Shown piece by piece: positions 22,273 to 34,507 of a stretch of DNA of 64,000 nt; position 1 is the first letter of the stretch; each line of letters starts with the position of its first letter. Origin of the DNA: Apiospora phragmitis (lineage: Eukaryota; Ascomycota; Sordariomycetes; Amphisphaeriales; Apiosporaceae); assembly GCA_038363925.1 (NCBI GenBank), contig JAQQWL010000002.1, positions 2,542,001-2,606,000 of the forward strand. Direction: 5' to 3'. The notes below the pieces were generated by a model. It did no database searches, had not been told where the DNA came from, and worked only from the letters and a program-made list of their open reading frames with translations. Position numbers and translations under genes: made by a program.

Positions 22273-25200
22273 GAGCCTCGATGCATTCTCTTGACGAGCA
22301 ATTTTGACCAATGCGATCACGACGATGGCTCTACTACGCTATGTCTAATACGAGGAACCTGGCCAACCCTCACTATGTCGATTTATCGTAACACCAGCAT
22401 CCGCTCCGCCTACGCGAGTGTTGGCGTGTCCGCTCCAAGCGGTGGAGTGTGCTCGCTAGTGCTTAATCGCTTGCGCTTCGACTGTACAACAACTTTTTGA
22501 CTGCAATGTCAGTATGCCGATATACCTTTAATGCACCATCTTCCGATCCGATACGATATACACTACTTCGGCTCGCTGCCGCCTGCATCCCGCAGGGGAA
22601 TGAGATAGGCAGATCTCACACGCTTGCACTTTCGAACTATCTTGGACTTGTTTTCATCACGGCGTTAATTATAGACTGGGAACGGCATCGGGGTCTCGTT
22701 TCTTTTTCGGCCACACCTCAGGGTCCTTCGGAGTTTGCGCAACTTCCGGCGTTCCTAACCAGCACGCTTGGGCTCCTGCGCCACGGAGTCGTAACTCCTG
22801 CGAGAGCTACAGAGGCAATGCTCTGTGCATCTCCCGACTACTACAGCGCCACTACGACCGGTCTTCGCCTCCGATGATGGCTACTTCCGCACATGTCACA
22901 CATTTTAATACCCTTTTTCAGTTCATCACGTGAATTGGTTTTATGGTTGTGGTCACAGCACACAATGATTGGAATTTTCGGGAATTTCCCCTATTTTGCG
23001 ACGGGTTTCTGGTACGGTTTACAAAAAAGGGAACTGGGCTGGGAAAAGAATCTGGGATTGGTTTGCATATAGACTTTGATTTTTTTGGTTTGTTTCTCTT
23101 TTGTACCCCGCCGCTCACCTGTCCAGATCCCTTCACGGGGATCGGATACTTCATGGGGGAAGTCTGTACTCATATTGCTTGGTTTGGGTTACCAGATACA
23201 TTTCTGGGTTGATCGTCAATGTCGTTTGGGCACTTGTACAATGTATGTGGCAAGGAATTGGGAGGAAGAGCGACCCTGATTCAACAAGCGATTTTCATTT
23301 CCTGTTTCAAGGGTTGTCAGCCGTGTGGTTGGTCGCTGGGCTGGCACCAGGTTGATAGAAGATACCCCCTGATTTAGAGAGTATAGTGAGGAGCGCACAG
23401 ATTCGATGCCTAGAATAAAGGAGCCAATTATATTCAATATTCGTCATATATCTTTCAAGCAAACGAACTTTGGTGACGGAATCAATACATAGCATTATGC
23501 ATAGTAGGTAATACAGGCAGGAGTCTTCGCGCCTCTACTTAGGTAGTGTGGGAAACTTTACCTCAGTGCGGCCAGGGGCTGGATTGTTTGCTTCTTTTCT
23601 ATAGGTTACCAAAAACTCGGTTGGGTGACTTTTTGAAGCTGAAATCATTTGAACCGACTTTCCAGTTGAAGCCTGTGGTGCCCAAGCAAACAGAAGAACT
23701 TATCATCGAGACAAAAAGATAGAAACAATATAGACTTTCGAATCTGCGATCCGAAAGGAGGCGAGAGGAAATGCCAACAGGACCCACGCATCACATCGAC
23801 GGCATCCCATCCTCGGAGGCGAATAGACTTCCCTGACGTGCGCATTGCCCAAGCATCCCCTCTCCCGCACGTCTCCCTACTTCAGACAAAAATAGAGACA
23901 TGCATAGGCAATTAGCCTCGGCACCCATCTGCATATGGTGGGATGCGATTTCATCTCGCACGACCGATCCAAGGGGAGAGAGAGATAAAAAAACAAGAAA
24001 TTCCAGTCAAGAAGCATCAATATTCGAAACTCAAAATCGGTCAACTGCGCAACTCTGTCATAATACCTCCTCCTCTGCATGTTCTTTTACAGAAAAACTT
24101 AATCCCCTCGCGCAACTACTATCGCATTCTCTTTCCTTTCTGTTACCTACTACCGCCCTTGAGGCAAACCTTTGAATGATGAGCCTCTCTTCAACTTCTT
24201 TTTATGGTTGCTTAAAGTATATTGCCCCCCCTGGCGGTTGTTTACATCGATGCCCCCATTCCAGCTACACAGCTTGTGTGCATCTTACTTACCTTACATT
24301 TTTGTCGGGGATAAGGGATAACAACGACCTTACCTATTTTACTGGCTAGAGGGGGCGTCGAGCCAACTGCGAGGCTAATGCAAGGTTAATAAGGAGCTCG
24401 CATGACCATGATACCCGGAAACCATACTCTCGGGACGCTACAACAAGAGCTGACTTGAAGAGGAAAGGCGGCTGGGCGGTAGCAAATCCGCCCAATTGCT
24501 AAAAAGTTGGAGGCCACTGTCAGGCAGGCCGCTAAAAGTCGATGGCATGTAGGTACGTATGTTCAGGGCAGGGGAGCGAAAAAGAAGAAGCAAAGAAAGC
24601 AAGAAGCCATGGGAAAACTCTTCAAACTATAGCACGCTGCTGATATACAATGGATTGATTGATTGACAGGTCAACTGCTTTCTTTGCTTCATCCGTGCCC
24701 ATCAGTCCATACGACGTACAGTCACACTCCAAGGTCAGATCGCGTATCAGTTAGATTCGAAGAGGGTGTGTTTGGTTCGGGTCGGATGCGTGACCCGAAC
24801 CATCCGCCCGGCTAGGTCCCCCAATCAAGAAGGCATCGTCGTACCTTTTACCTACCTGGAGTAGTAGTAGGAGGTTATTAGTCTTCGCCTGCTTCTAGGT
24901 TACTCCGTCCCCCCTGATCAACATCATTACGGGTGATAGACCTCCCCCCAGCCGATGCGCTCTACTACCCTGCGCTAACCACCTTCCTACTTGTTCGAGA
25001 AGAAACAAACAGACAGAAAGAGCATGGTGCCAATTTGGCCATCTCCCCACAGTCCATCCCTAATCATCATCATCCTCTTTTCATCCATCGCTGATGCTGA
25101 CTCGTAATCCCGGTGTAATCATACCTAACCTACTCTACTAAACTTTCGTTGGGCCACGCACACAACTATCTACGATGCTGGGCAGCGATCCCGCTTGGGG

Positions 25201-28200
25201 CTTGTGTATTTGTTTTATTTTTCTCTCTCGCTTGTTTGCGACGCCGCCAGATCAGATTAACTCACGGCGTATATACGGGATCGAAAATGCAAGCAGCCAG
25301 ATGGGCGCCACCTCGCCGATTGATGCAGGTACGGGCTGCTTTTCACATTTGCGTTTTATCATCCAAATTGTCGAGGAGCCGAGCCGAATGCGCCGCGCCG
25401 CGGTCGTCTTCAAAGATGGGAAGACAAGAAGTGATCCATCACTCTCAGCGCGAGCGGATGTCAGGAACCACGTACCGGTACGTCTAAGTACAGGTACAGC
25501 GCGCTACCTCCGCAACATCACATGTACCTCTCTTTTCTTTCCTTTCTTTCTTTCTCACCTCACCCCATAGGTCACATATGGACAAACGAACATCCCACGC
25601 TTCTGCCACCGGGAAGCGTGTGTGTCCCTTGGCGAATTCGGGGGGACAGGGATTCGTCTACTTCCATATATCCTCTCGGCTCGTATTTTCCAGTCAACCT
25701 GTGTGCGCGTACAGCACGGCGTAGGAGATCAAGATTTTTATTCCCATTGTGCGATGACTCGACGTAATCGTGCGCCCTCCCTCATTCCCGGAGTAATTAG
25801 ACTGAACAAACGAATGAATGTTGGTAAATCCCAGGGGGACTGGGTGTGGTGGCAGTCAGGTATGTAGTACCGTGTTGGAGCTACTGCAGGCGCTTTACCA
25901 GCCAGCCCTGAAATAGAAACAACACCACAGAGGCCTGTTCCGTCCAACCAGGTAACTCAATCAGCATGATGCTTCTTTTCAGGTGTGTACAGCCTCTTTT
26001 GCCCCTTCCGGCCACGGCGGCGATGACCTGTCCCTCCTCATCTTCGATATCCTTGGATACTATTGATCACCATGAACAATGCTGTTGTCATCTCTGGGAC
26101 CGAAGTTGTCTGACAGTCTTACGCCGACCATGACCATTTGACTTCCGAACTTCCGCATTTGTCGAGTGCAAGATGCGTAAGCTGACACATATGTCATCTC
26201 TTGGGCAGGGAGATGGTTGCCGCGTGGGGTGATGATGGCCCGGTCTGTCCCCGTAACCCGTAACCTATAACCCCCCACGAGCATATTTATTCTGATACAG
26301 TAGAGCAGGAGGAGAAGCAGAAGAAGGGGGGTCGTCGGTCCTACGTCGCTCGCCAGCCATTGGACGCGCCCTATCTATGACCCCGGCCCAGCTAAGATTT
26401 TCAGATTACCCTTGCCTGCGCCTCTCTAATCTTCCAGAAGGGTTCTATCGCCAAGCTTACCCGGGCAGTTCCGGCAAACAACCTGCTGTGTGCGCGGCAC
26501 TGACTCTTGTGTTCCTGGGTATAGATGAAGCACGTGTTGCGATGCACACACAATGTAGAGTATACACCGAACTCCCGCCCTCACACAAACCCGCCGTTGT
26601 CAGCCCAAACAAGATTATGTTGGGCCCCCTTGCAAGTGACTACGTGTGCAGCTGAAAGAAGGGTATGAAGCCTCTGCTGATCTGCTCTGCTCTGCTACTA
26701 TCCCGTTGGCTTGGGAGAAAACCAATCGAGGTAAAACGATCCGGGTGAAGGCGGTGCGACTACACGAAAACCAAACGGTGATGTCAGCTCGCTCTAGTTA
26801 TACGGTTTCCGCACACGCGCGCGCTCTAGCCCTCAGCTCCTTCTTCAAAGGTTCCCGCTGCTCGGTTTTCCTTTTACCCGGCGGCTTGGTAAGAACCTTC
26901 CGATGCTGGCGAGGCTGCCCCTGCCCTGCATTTGTAACCTGCATCTGCATCTGCGCTGCGTGAACACGGGTTTCTGATCGGAGGAACGAACGCATTTGCG
27001 CCAATCAAAAATCAAGCGGGAGGAGGACAAGCGCATATGTACGATCGGGATGATTGATCGTTTTCGCCCCCCTCTTGTATGATGTGATACGCGAGATGAG
27101 GAAGAACAAGAAAGGGCGAAAGAAAGAACGATAGAAGCCACCGATTGGAAAACCACGTGGAATCAGGAGTTTGCCGCGCGCTGTTTCGCCCCTTGGCCCC
27201 TCCTTCCCCTGGAGCAGCCGCAGCGTTCGGTTCATATATTTTGTTTTATTTTTGTTATTCTTCATATACATATGCTCGTTCCCGGCCGGTTGGCCTAGAA
27301 CTTTGTGTATGTATATGCCACACGGGACGGGACCCTCACGTTAGCTTAAGCAGAGGGACGAACGGGCACCTCCACTCTCCCTTCCCGTCAACAATGTATC
27401 GCAAAATCTCTCCATATATATTGCTTATGCGGAACAAGTAGCACAGCTAGCCGGAGCAGCAGCAGAAAAGGGGGCGGGGCGTGGGATACTGGACATAGAA
27501 AAGCAGGTACCCCGAACCCCCTTCCGTTACGCCAACCAGGAAGCCCCCCTTTGCGCAGATCCGCCCGCCGTGCATCGGTGCCGAGAAGTGATCGCCCAAT
27601 GCCTTTCGATCATTTTCGTCCGAAATTCAGCTGTCAAGATTCATGATCGTCGATGATGTGGAATAAGCGGCCGGCTACATGACCCGGGACCCAAGTTTTC
27701 GTACTAAGCATGCACGTTTTGTAGTACTGTACTGGCCACGCTACATTACAGGCTATTCGCGACGGCTGAAGAGTTTTCCTGACAAGTTAATCTTTGCGCT
27801 AGAACTATCAGCTTGACTGTTACATACACACTCTTACACACCCGTATGATTGATTTTAAGTTTTCGCTTGTCTTTCCAGGCTTAGGCGATCCTGCACCCC
27901 TGAGTTGATATGGCGGCGATCACTATAACTCGTAAGACTGGTTTTGTGTTAGGCAAGTTGGTGTAGGATGAAAAAAGGAGATGTTTATGCTGGTGACACG
28001 GCGATGCATGAAGTAGTAGTAGTAGTAGTAGTATAACATATCCATAAGACGGGACGAGCCTCTATTATTAAGAAACCATGCTAGACATTGTGGACTGCTT
28101 ATTGGAGGCGTAAATTTTGACTTCACATCTCTATTGGATTGATAAGATGCTCGATTGGAAACAAATCCATAAACTAAGTCTCTCTTAATCACAGGCGGGC

Positions 28201-28430
28201 CTCATGCTGGTCATATAACCTCAAAGCCCGACTGGCTTCTCATATGATTTGGAAGAAACTTAGTGAAGGGGCGATTCAACAGGGAGACACATTGCTTGGT
28301 TTGATCCACATACGGGGAGCTAGAAGATGCTTATGTCGACATGAAGAGATTGCCCTTGAGTTCAGAATCAAATCTCGCATCATCGTCAGTCGTAGTGGCT
28401 CATCAGTGTTTACCTATGATGCCTGCCAGA
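22273..28430. other. Gene-poor region, part 3
   Basis: About 6 kb with no supported gene. The first 600 bases may be the 3' UTR of the short-ORF locus. There are pyrimidine-rich stretches (24100-24160, 25520-25570) that resemble leaders, but no ORF with family signal follows them. Contains an AGT microsatellite at its end. Confidence 0.5.
28012..28032. repeat. Microsatellite (AGT)7
   Basis: Seven uninterrupted AGT units in non-coding DNA, about 400 bases beyond the 3' end of the nitrilase-family gene. Confidence 0.9.
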
Positions 28431-29846
28431 TCAAATCTCAGAGTAAACGTCGCTAGAAACCACTGTTAGCTCTCTCTCGCTCTCACAAAGACACACGTAC
28501 GTCTTTGAGTATAGGAGTAGGTCAATTTTGTACTCACGTCCTCCGCACCAACGGCATCTTCTCCCGCACTTGCTCCCATTCGCCCAAGTCGATATCCACC
28601 AGACCCATCTCCCCGACCGCGCCCTCCTCCGCCTCCAGCACCTCCTCTCCACCTTCTTCCGAGCGCACGTCTCTGACGCCCTTCAGCTCCATGGCCACTC
28701 GGCCCCAGGGGTCCACCACCATGCTGTGCCCGTAGCTCACGCGCCGGGCCCCCTCGCCGTGCCGCCCGACCTGCGCCGCCGCCATGACCCAGCTCTGCGT
28801 CTCGATGGCGCGGCTGCGCAGCAGGACCTCCCAGTGGGCCCGGCCGGTGGGGACCGTGAAGGCCGAGGGGTACAGCAGGATCTGGGCCGGCTCCTGGTGG
28901 TGGTGCTGCTGTTGCTTCTCCTTTTTCGCCAACGAGGGCGACGGCGGCGTGGTCAGGTACAGCGCCGCCTCGGGGAACCGCAGGTCGAAGCAGATGAGGC
29001 TGCCGATCCGGCCCAGGGCCGACGCGAAGGGCGGCGTGAAGGAGGCCCCCGCTTGCGTGTTGGCCGACTCGCGCAGCGTGGCGTAGTCGAAGAGGTGCAG
29101 CTTGTCGTACGAGGCCTTCTCGTTGAGCGAGCCGTCCTCGTTGATCCAGATGGTGCGGTTGTAGAGCTTCGTTGCCGTCTCTGTTGTTGTTGCTGTGCTG
29201 GTGGTGGCATCGCCAGATGATGAACTGCTGTTCTCTTCTTTGGAAGACTGGGGAACCGCGGTGAGTAAGGGGTTCACGGTGGAGGACTTGGCGATGCCGG
29301 CCACGGGCCCCGGGACGTGGATCCCGACGTGCACGGCGAGGGAGTGCTTGGCTGCCGCGGCCTGGAGGCCGGTCACAAAGGGGGAGCTGGCTACTGGTTT
29401 TGCGAGGGAAAGGGACTGAGCCCCTGAAGTCGCGATGTAGTCTGACGCCTCGGGCAGAAAGAGGACCTGGTTGGTGAAGCTGGTCAGCTAGATGATATAG
29501 ACACTCGAGATGGCCTTCCAGCCTTCCGCAGAAGCTCGAGATGGCCAAATCGGGGTAAATCCATTAAAGGGGGTGGTATATGCGCTCCCCAAGCGTTGAG
29601 AAGCCTCAGAAACTCTTCGTTCAGCCCGTGGCCCTCGTCAGAGTGCCGTTGTATATCACCCATGAAGGGACACCCACACCCTCTCTCTCTGGCATATGAC
29701 CTAAACAGAACTAGAGGTAAAACTAAGACAGACCTTTGCGCCAGCAGCGGCGGCTCTAGAAACGAGTTTAACACACTGCTCCAAGTTGTGCGCCATGGAG
29801 GCGGTTGAGCATATCTGCCCCACAGCCTGCTTTTGGTTAACGTCAT
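28431..29846 (-). CDS. Nitrilase-superfamily amidase (Nit1/deaminated-glutathione amidase type)
   Basis: Exons (minus strand) are 29846-29734, 29466-28538 and 28452-28431. The last encodes DVYSEI after RRT, recreating the family C terminus RRTDVY. With one base added in the A-run (plus TTTT 29831-29834) the product is 354 aa. The catalytic triad is visible: Glu in VLFLPEASDY (about 44), Lys in SYDKLHLFDY (about 160), Cys in SLICFDLRFPE (about 197). Other family blocks are AVGQICSTASMAHNLEQC near the start and HSMVVDPWGRV near the end. Nit1-type enzymes remove the amide from deaminated glutathione, a metabolite-repair reaction; that is the likely role. Without the frame correction no ATG is in frame upstream of QAVGQICS, so the start is inferred. 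A Ser/Thr/Ala-rich insert (about 115-138) and a His/Gln-rich insert (about 220) are extra to the core. The first intron is long (267 nt). Confidence 0.9.
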
Positions 29847-30643
29847 CGCTCAACTTGGGCAAATGGTGGAATACTTGCTGCAATGGCCATGATTGATGAT
29901 GGGTAACTTTAGACTATGATCGATGTCGTTGCACATGCGTCTGTTGATTCCTGAGTTGTACCAACAAGGTTGTTGGGTGTGCATCTACTCCGGCGATAAC
30001 AGGCCGAGGATTTCGGAGGTCGGCTCCGCATGTTGGTAGTGGACTAGCCCGATACCGCCGATCTCAAGTCGTCCGCGCCAATGCCTTCCAAGACAAAACG
30101 CGTCCAGACAAGAATATCGTGAGGACTACTATGTTTGAGACTTGCCTTTTGTTTGATGGGCTGTGTGGCCTTTTTGGTTTCACAGTACTTGGAGAAGAGA
30201 TGGGATGGATTCACCCTATTTATAGATCTCGCATTGCCGCTGCCTGCTTGCTCAATAGAAACATCTACTTGGCTTAAATATGGACAACCTCTGTAGCAAC
30301 CTCTTCCTTGTAAGAAACAGGCTGGTGTTTGGCATGTCCACGAGGGTTTGACCAATGGTTTGACTGATCTGTGAAACACAACGATTAGGCCTGCTTTTCG
30401 GCGAGTCAAGTAATTGCATCTATAGAATGGATTGCTAGGCTTGTTTCTGTGATAGTACCTGTACATACGCCTTGGCTGGCCTTGAACCTGATACATGCAA
30501 ATGAGGACATACAAAGCGTGTAGGTGTCACTCCCCCTCGTGAAATTGCGAAACCTAGAGAGTACGTATCACCCCCATCCGAACACCAAACGCCACTTGGC
30601 TTTTTCTTTTCCATAGAAACCACTACCCTCCCCCACCTATGTC
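29847..30643. other. Intergenic between two minus-strand genes
   Basis: Holds the nitrilase promoter and the YSH1 3' UTR. A 156-codon minus-strand open frame (30044-30514) has no recognisable family and is not annotated. Confidence 0.5.
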
Positions 30644-33580
30644 CTATCCCCAAAGCGGCGCCGTCACCTCAGCCGCTCTCTCGACGACGGCCCGGACCCG
30701 ATCGGCGAACACCCTGTTGGAGCATTCGACCTCGAGGTCCTCCAGCCAGACCGTGGCCACCATCTTGTCGACCTTGATCGTCACGCCGGGGACCGGAATG
30801 CCGATCTTGTGCAGCCGCTCGATCTCGGCCTGCTGCCGGGCTTGCAGCAGCTTCTCCTCCGCCACGCCGTCGTCCGACAGCTCCATCGACGCCTCGGACC
30901 CCGCGTCCGCCTCGCCCTTGACCGCCGCCTTCTCGTCCTTAGTCAGGGGCGGCAGCTTGGGCACGGCGACGGGGGAGACGGCGTCGGCGCCGAACTGGGC
31001 CTCGAGGAAGAGGAACAGGCGCTCGAGCCGCTCCTGCGGGGACAGGTGGGCATGCAAGTTCCGCGTCGGCAACTCGTGGGTATGCGGGTTCGTGCTGGCG
31101 GACTGCTTGACCGCAGCCGGGCTGCACTCCACGGACAGGAGCACGGCGATGATGGCATCGGCGATACCATCGTTCAGCATGTTGCCCTCCCACTCCAGCT
31201 CCAGCTCGCCATTGTTGCGGTACCGCACAGTGACACAGCCCATGACTAGGTATGCGGCCATGGTCTGAGTAATCTCCTCGTCGGCGTCCTCCATTTTCTC
31301 ATCCCCATTCTTCTCTTTGCTCCCATTAGACACCCTATTCTTGGTTTCGGGTAGTTCCTCAATGCTTCCAAACGTTCCCTCCAAAGCCCATTTGATGAGA
31401 TCAATACCGGCTGCGCTCAACGTCAGGCGCTGCTTGCAAGCAATCATAGACGTCGTCAAGCCCGCATATTCACGCAGATCCTCGGGGTCCACAACAGACA
31501 TCTTGAAGTCGTTCTGTACGAGCACACCTGTAACCAGTGGAGCATTGTAGTCATCGGGCATATGGAGTTTGGTAGGAGGTGGGATAGAAGCCAGCTTGCC
31601 GACGACTTTGGCCGTCTTGTCGGCCTTGAAAGGGATGCGTAGTTCCTCGCAGTTGCGAGGACTGTACACCTTGGTCTTCTCTTGTTCGGGCTTTCCGCTG
31701 TTGAGAGAGAGGAGTTTGGACTTCAAGCGCATCATATTGTGCTGCTCGCCATGAACAAGAATCTGTACCTGATTTAGCAACATTCATAAGAGAGGGTAAT
31801 GCATGATACTTACAACGACTGGCGCCGCGACTTCTTCAATGAATTCCCTATTCTCGTTTCCATCAACGTGGGCCGCGAAGGAGTATTCCGCGACAGTACA
31901 CCGTCTGGGAATCATGACCTTCTCTCCATCACCGCCTGGCCCTCTCCTAACACCGTTCGTGTTCCTGAGACATTACTGCGTGTATCTGGTCGGGCTCTGT
32001 GACGATGTGTTTTGCCATTGTACCCTCCACGCTGTAACCAGTGATGATGACGCCATTTTTGTCGCTTGGGGCCCAACGTTCCAAGAGCTCTCTGCTGACC
32101 CCATTTTGCAACATACCCGGACTGGCCAACATGACGCAACCTCCAACATCGTCGAATCGGTCCAGGTTCTTCAGGGAGCGAATGTATTTGAAGTCCCAGG
32201 GCCCACCCTTGCCAGCTCCGTCTCCTGCGGCCTCGGCTTCAGCCATACGCTCACGGAACAGTCGCTTGATGTTGTCGTTCATGGCACCGACATATGTCTG
32301 GTAGACGACCATACACTTGCGAGCTAGATTACTGGCATAGTAAATGGGTATCTTCTGGTATTCCGAGTGCTTGCCCCAGTACTCGTCCAGGATGAGCAAG
32401 AGTTCTTGGGCTCTGCCTAGCGCAAAGACCGGCATGAGCACTCGCCCTCCGCGGTTGAGGATGCCGGTAATGTTTTTCATCAAGGCTTGCTCTCGCTCCA
32501 GACGGGGAACGTGACTAGCAACACCATATGTAGATTCGGTGATAAGAACGTCGATCTTGACACCTTTAGGGACCTCGGCGGAAACCAGATGTCGATCCTG
32601 CTCTCTTGAGTAATCGCCTGTGAAGAAAATCTTCAGACCAGCAATTTCAATAAGGAACATTGCAGCACCCAGGACATGGCCGGCAGGATAGGGGGTGATT
32701 CGAATAGAGGAAATAGTGTGCGTGGTGTGGTAATCGATGGCCTCGATCTGAGGAAAGGTGTTCAGATGGTCCTGTTCTGTGTACACTGGTTGCGACGTCG
32801 GGTTCGATGATGTGTTTCCCACTCGCACGCTGTCTTGAATCAACCATTTGTAGATGGCTTTTGTTGGGTGCGTCATGAACACCGTGCCTCTGAAGTTGGT
32901 CTTCGCCAATACATAGGGAAGGGAAGCAGCGTGGTCGATGTGGAAACTTTGAATAGATCAGCATATGCAGAATCCCATATGGGGCCTATGGTATAGCAGG
33001 ATATGTGGGAGACCATAGCGAGACATCACGGCGGTTAGGACGGGATAAAGTGGGCAACTTGAAAAGGAATAACTTTATTGCTAGCTGGATACATTCGCAG
33101 AATCTGAGTACTGATCATCAAATGATGCGACTAGAAACTGGCAGGATCTTCTTCCAATTGGAGCTTGCTAGGTCCAGGAAGCCTCCTTGCCCTACGAAAC
33201 GCGCCGTGATGCCTTCGTGGTATGCTCTACGTATTACAAGTGGACAGGGAATGGGTGTCAAGGGCGCTTACTGGCTGATAAGGAGCACATCTACCGTACT
33301 CAGATCGAAGTCGTCAAAGAATGGCAACGCAGCCAGACCGTCATAGGCAGGATGCTGGCCGGCGTCGAGCTGTTAAATGCGACATTAGCATGTGAGCGCT
33401 GCGAAGAGGCCAGGGAGATAGCCGTACCATGACAGTTTTGCCCTTGTATTGGATAATATGACAGGACCGGCCGACTTCATTGCCGCCTCCCAGAGCAAGG
33501 AAAATGAGCTCATCTGATGGGTCGACCGGTTCCTCGACTACCGTGGCAGCCATGCCCGCCGCCTTTCGTTTGGCAGCCAT
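30644..33580 (-). CDS. YSH1: Endoribonuclease YSH1 / CPSF73, mRNA 3'-end processing
   Basis: The nuclease of the cleavage and polyadenylation factor, cutting pre-mRNA before poly(A) addition. Exons (minus): 33580-33428, 33369-33272, 32946-31814, 31768-30644; introns of 58, 325 and 45 nt. The metallo-beta-lactamase start is [20 protein letters not shown] (usual LGAGxEVGRSC) and [20 protein letters not shown]. The zinc motif HFHIDHAA is recreated across the 325-nt intron (H84, H86, D88, H89). The beta-CASP part has [36 protein letters not shown] and [26 protein letters not shown], then [14 protein letters not shown] and [16 protein letters not shown] follow. The C-terminal Ysh1 domain ends [13 protein letters not shown]. 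One extra base near 31967-31969 breaks the frame between MS and [11 protein letters not shown]; correcting it gives 835 aa. It is head-to-head with TAF4. Confidence 0.96.
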
Positions 33581-34507
33581 GGTGTAGGAATTGACGAGGT
33601 TCGCCTATTGTTGTGGGGTTAGAGATGATATCGGAAGCGAGCTCACTCTGCTGCGCGCTGAGGTTGTGAAAGGTTAGCTGTGATCGCGCATTGCCAGAAC
33701 CCAAAGCTCTTGGGGCTGTCTTTGAGAGGTAGTCGGTCGGTCGGGATAGGCTGGCTGGATCAAATGGCATGCATGGGTTTGTCGCGTTGGGGTGCGCGCT
33801 CGACAGGGACTTTAGTTTAGGTAGCGGCTGATTGAGCTTGGACCCACATTGCCGAATCGTCGGATTTTTCCAAGTGCCCGGTGGACTCACAAACTGTGGC
33901 GGGACTGTGAGGCTGTGAGGCTACTGGCTGACTAATCGTTTGATTATCCTGCGACCAGCCACAATCAATTCACGTCCTGGTCTCCTGGTCGTGTAAGGCA
34001 GCGAAATAAAGTGGGATCGGAAGGGAAGCTGTGACTTTGAGTTTGGTGACTTCGGGAGGACCTTCCCACGATTATTCCTCCTCACCTCAAACTGTTGCCA
34101 ACCTACTGATTCCTGCGACCAACCAACAATCCCACGAGCGCCGACTGTCGCGTCGAAATCGCATTCGGTTATATACCTGCTACCAGTTGCACTAGATTTA
34201 GGAGAGGCCAGTTCGACGGTGCGCAATCGTCGGATGGGGGTGTTCACGGGATCTTTGTGGTGACAGGCTTTGCCTGCGCATCTGCTTTCCCGCGTGTGAT
34301 GAAGAGCTCTGGCGGCAGTAGACGGTGCTCAAGGTGCTTTTTGAGGTGGATTGTCTGATCCGGTCTTCAACCATAGGACCTCGCCGCGAAAACCTTCCGT
34401 CCTGCGACGACTTGCCCACACCATCCGAGTCAACGACTCTTTTGATCGTCCTAACCTCGTCGCGTATTTTCACATCTTATAGTCAAGACGCATAATTCCC
34501 AGCCATT
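33581..34507. other. Divergent intergenic region YSH1 / TAF4
   Basis: 0.93 kb shared upstream DNA of two essential RNA polymerase II pathway genes transcribed in opposite directions. No specific element recognised. Confidence 0.6.

Noticed and set aside
22497..22877. 126-codon plus-strand open frame after the microprotein candidate
   Set aside because: No recognisable family and no strong codon regularity; more likely 3' UTR or intergenic.
30044..30514. 156-codon minus-strand open frame between nitrilase and YSH1
   Set aside because: Mixed, unordered sequence without family signal; overlaps where the YSH1 3' UTR should be.
31947..32010. An intron as explanation of the YSH1 frame change
   Set aside because: No GT donor precedes the break; removing a single base restores the family sequence exactly.
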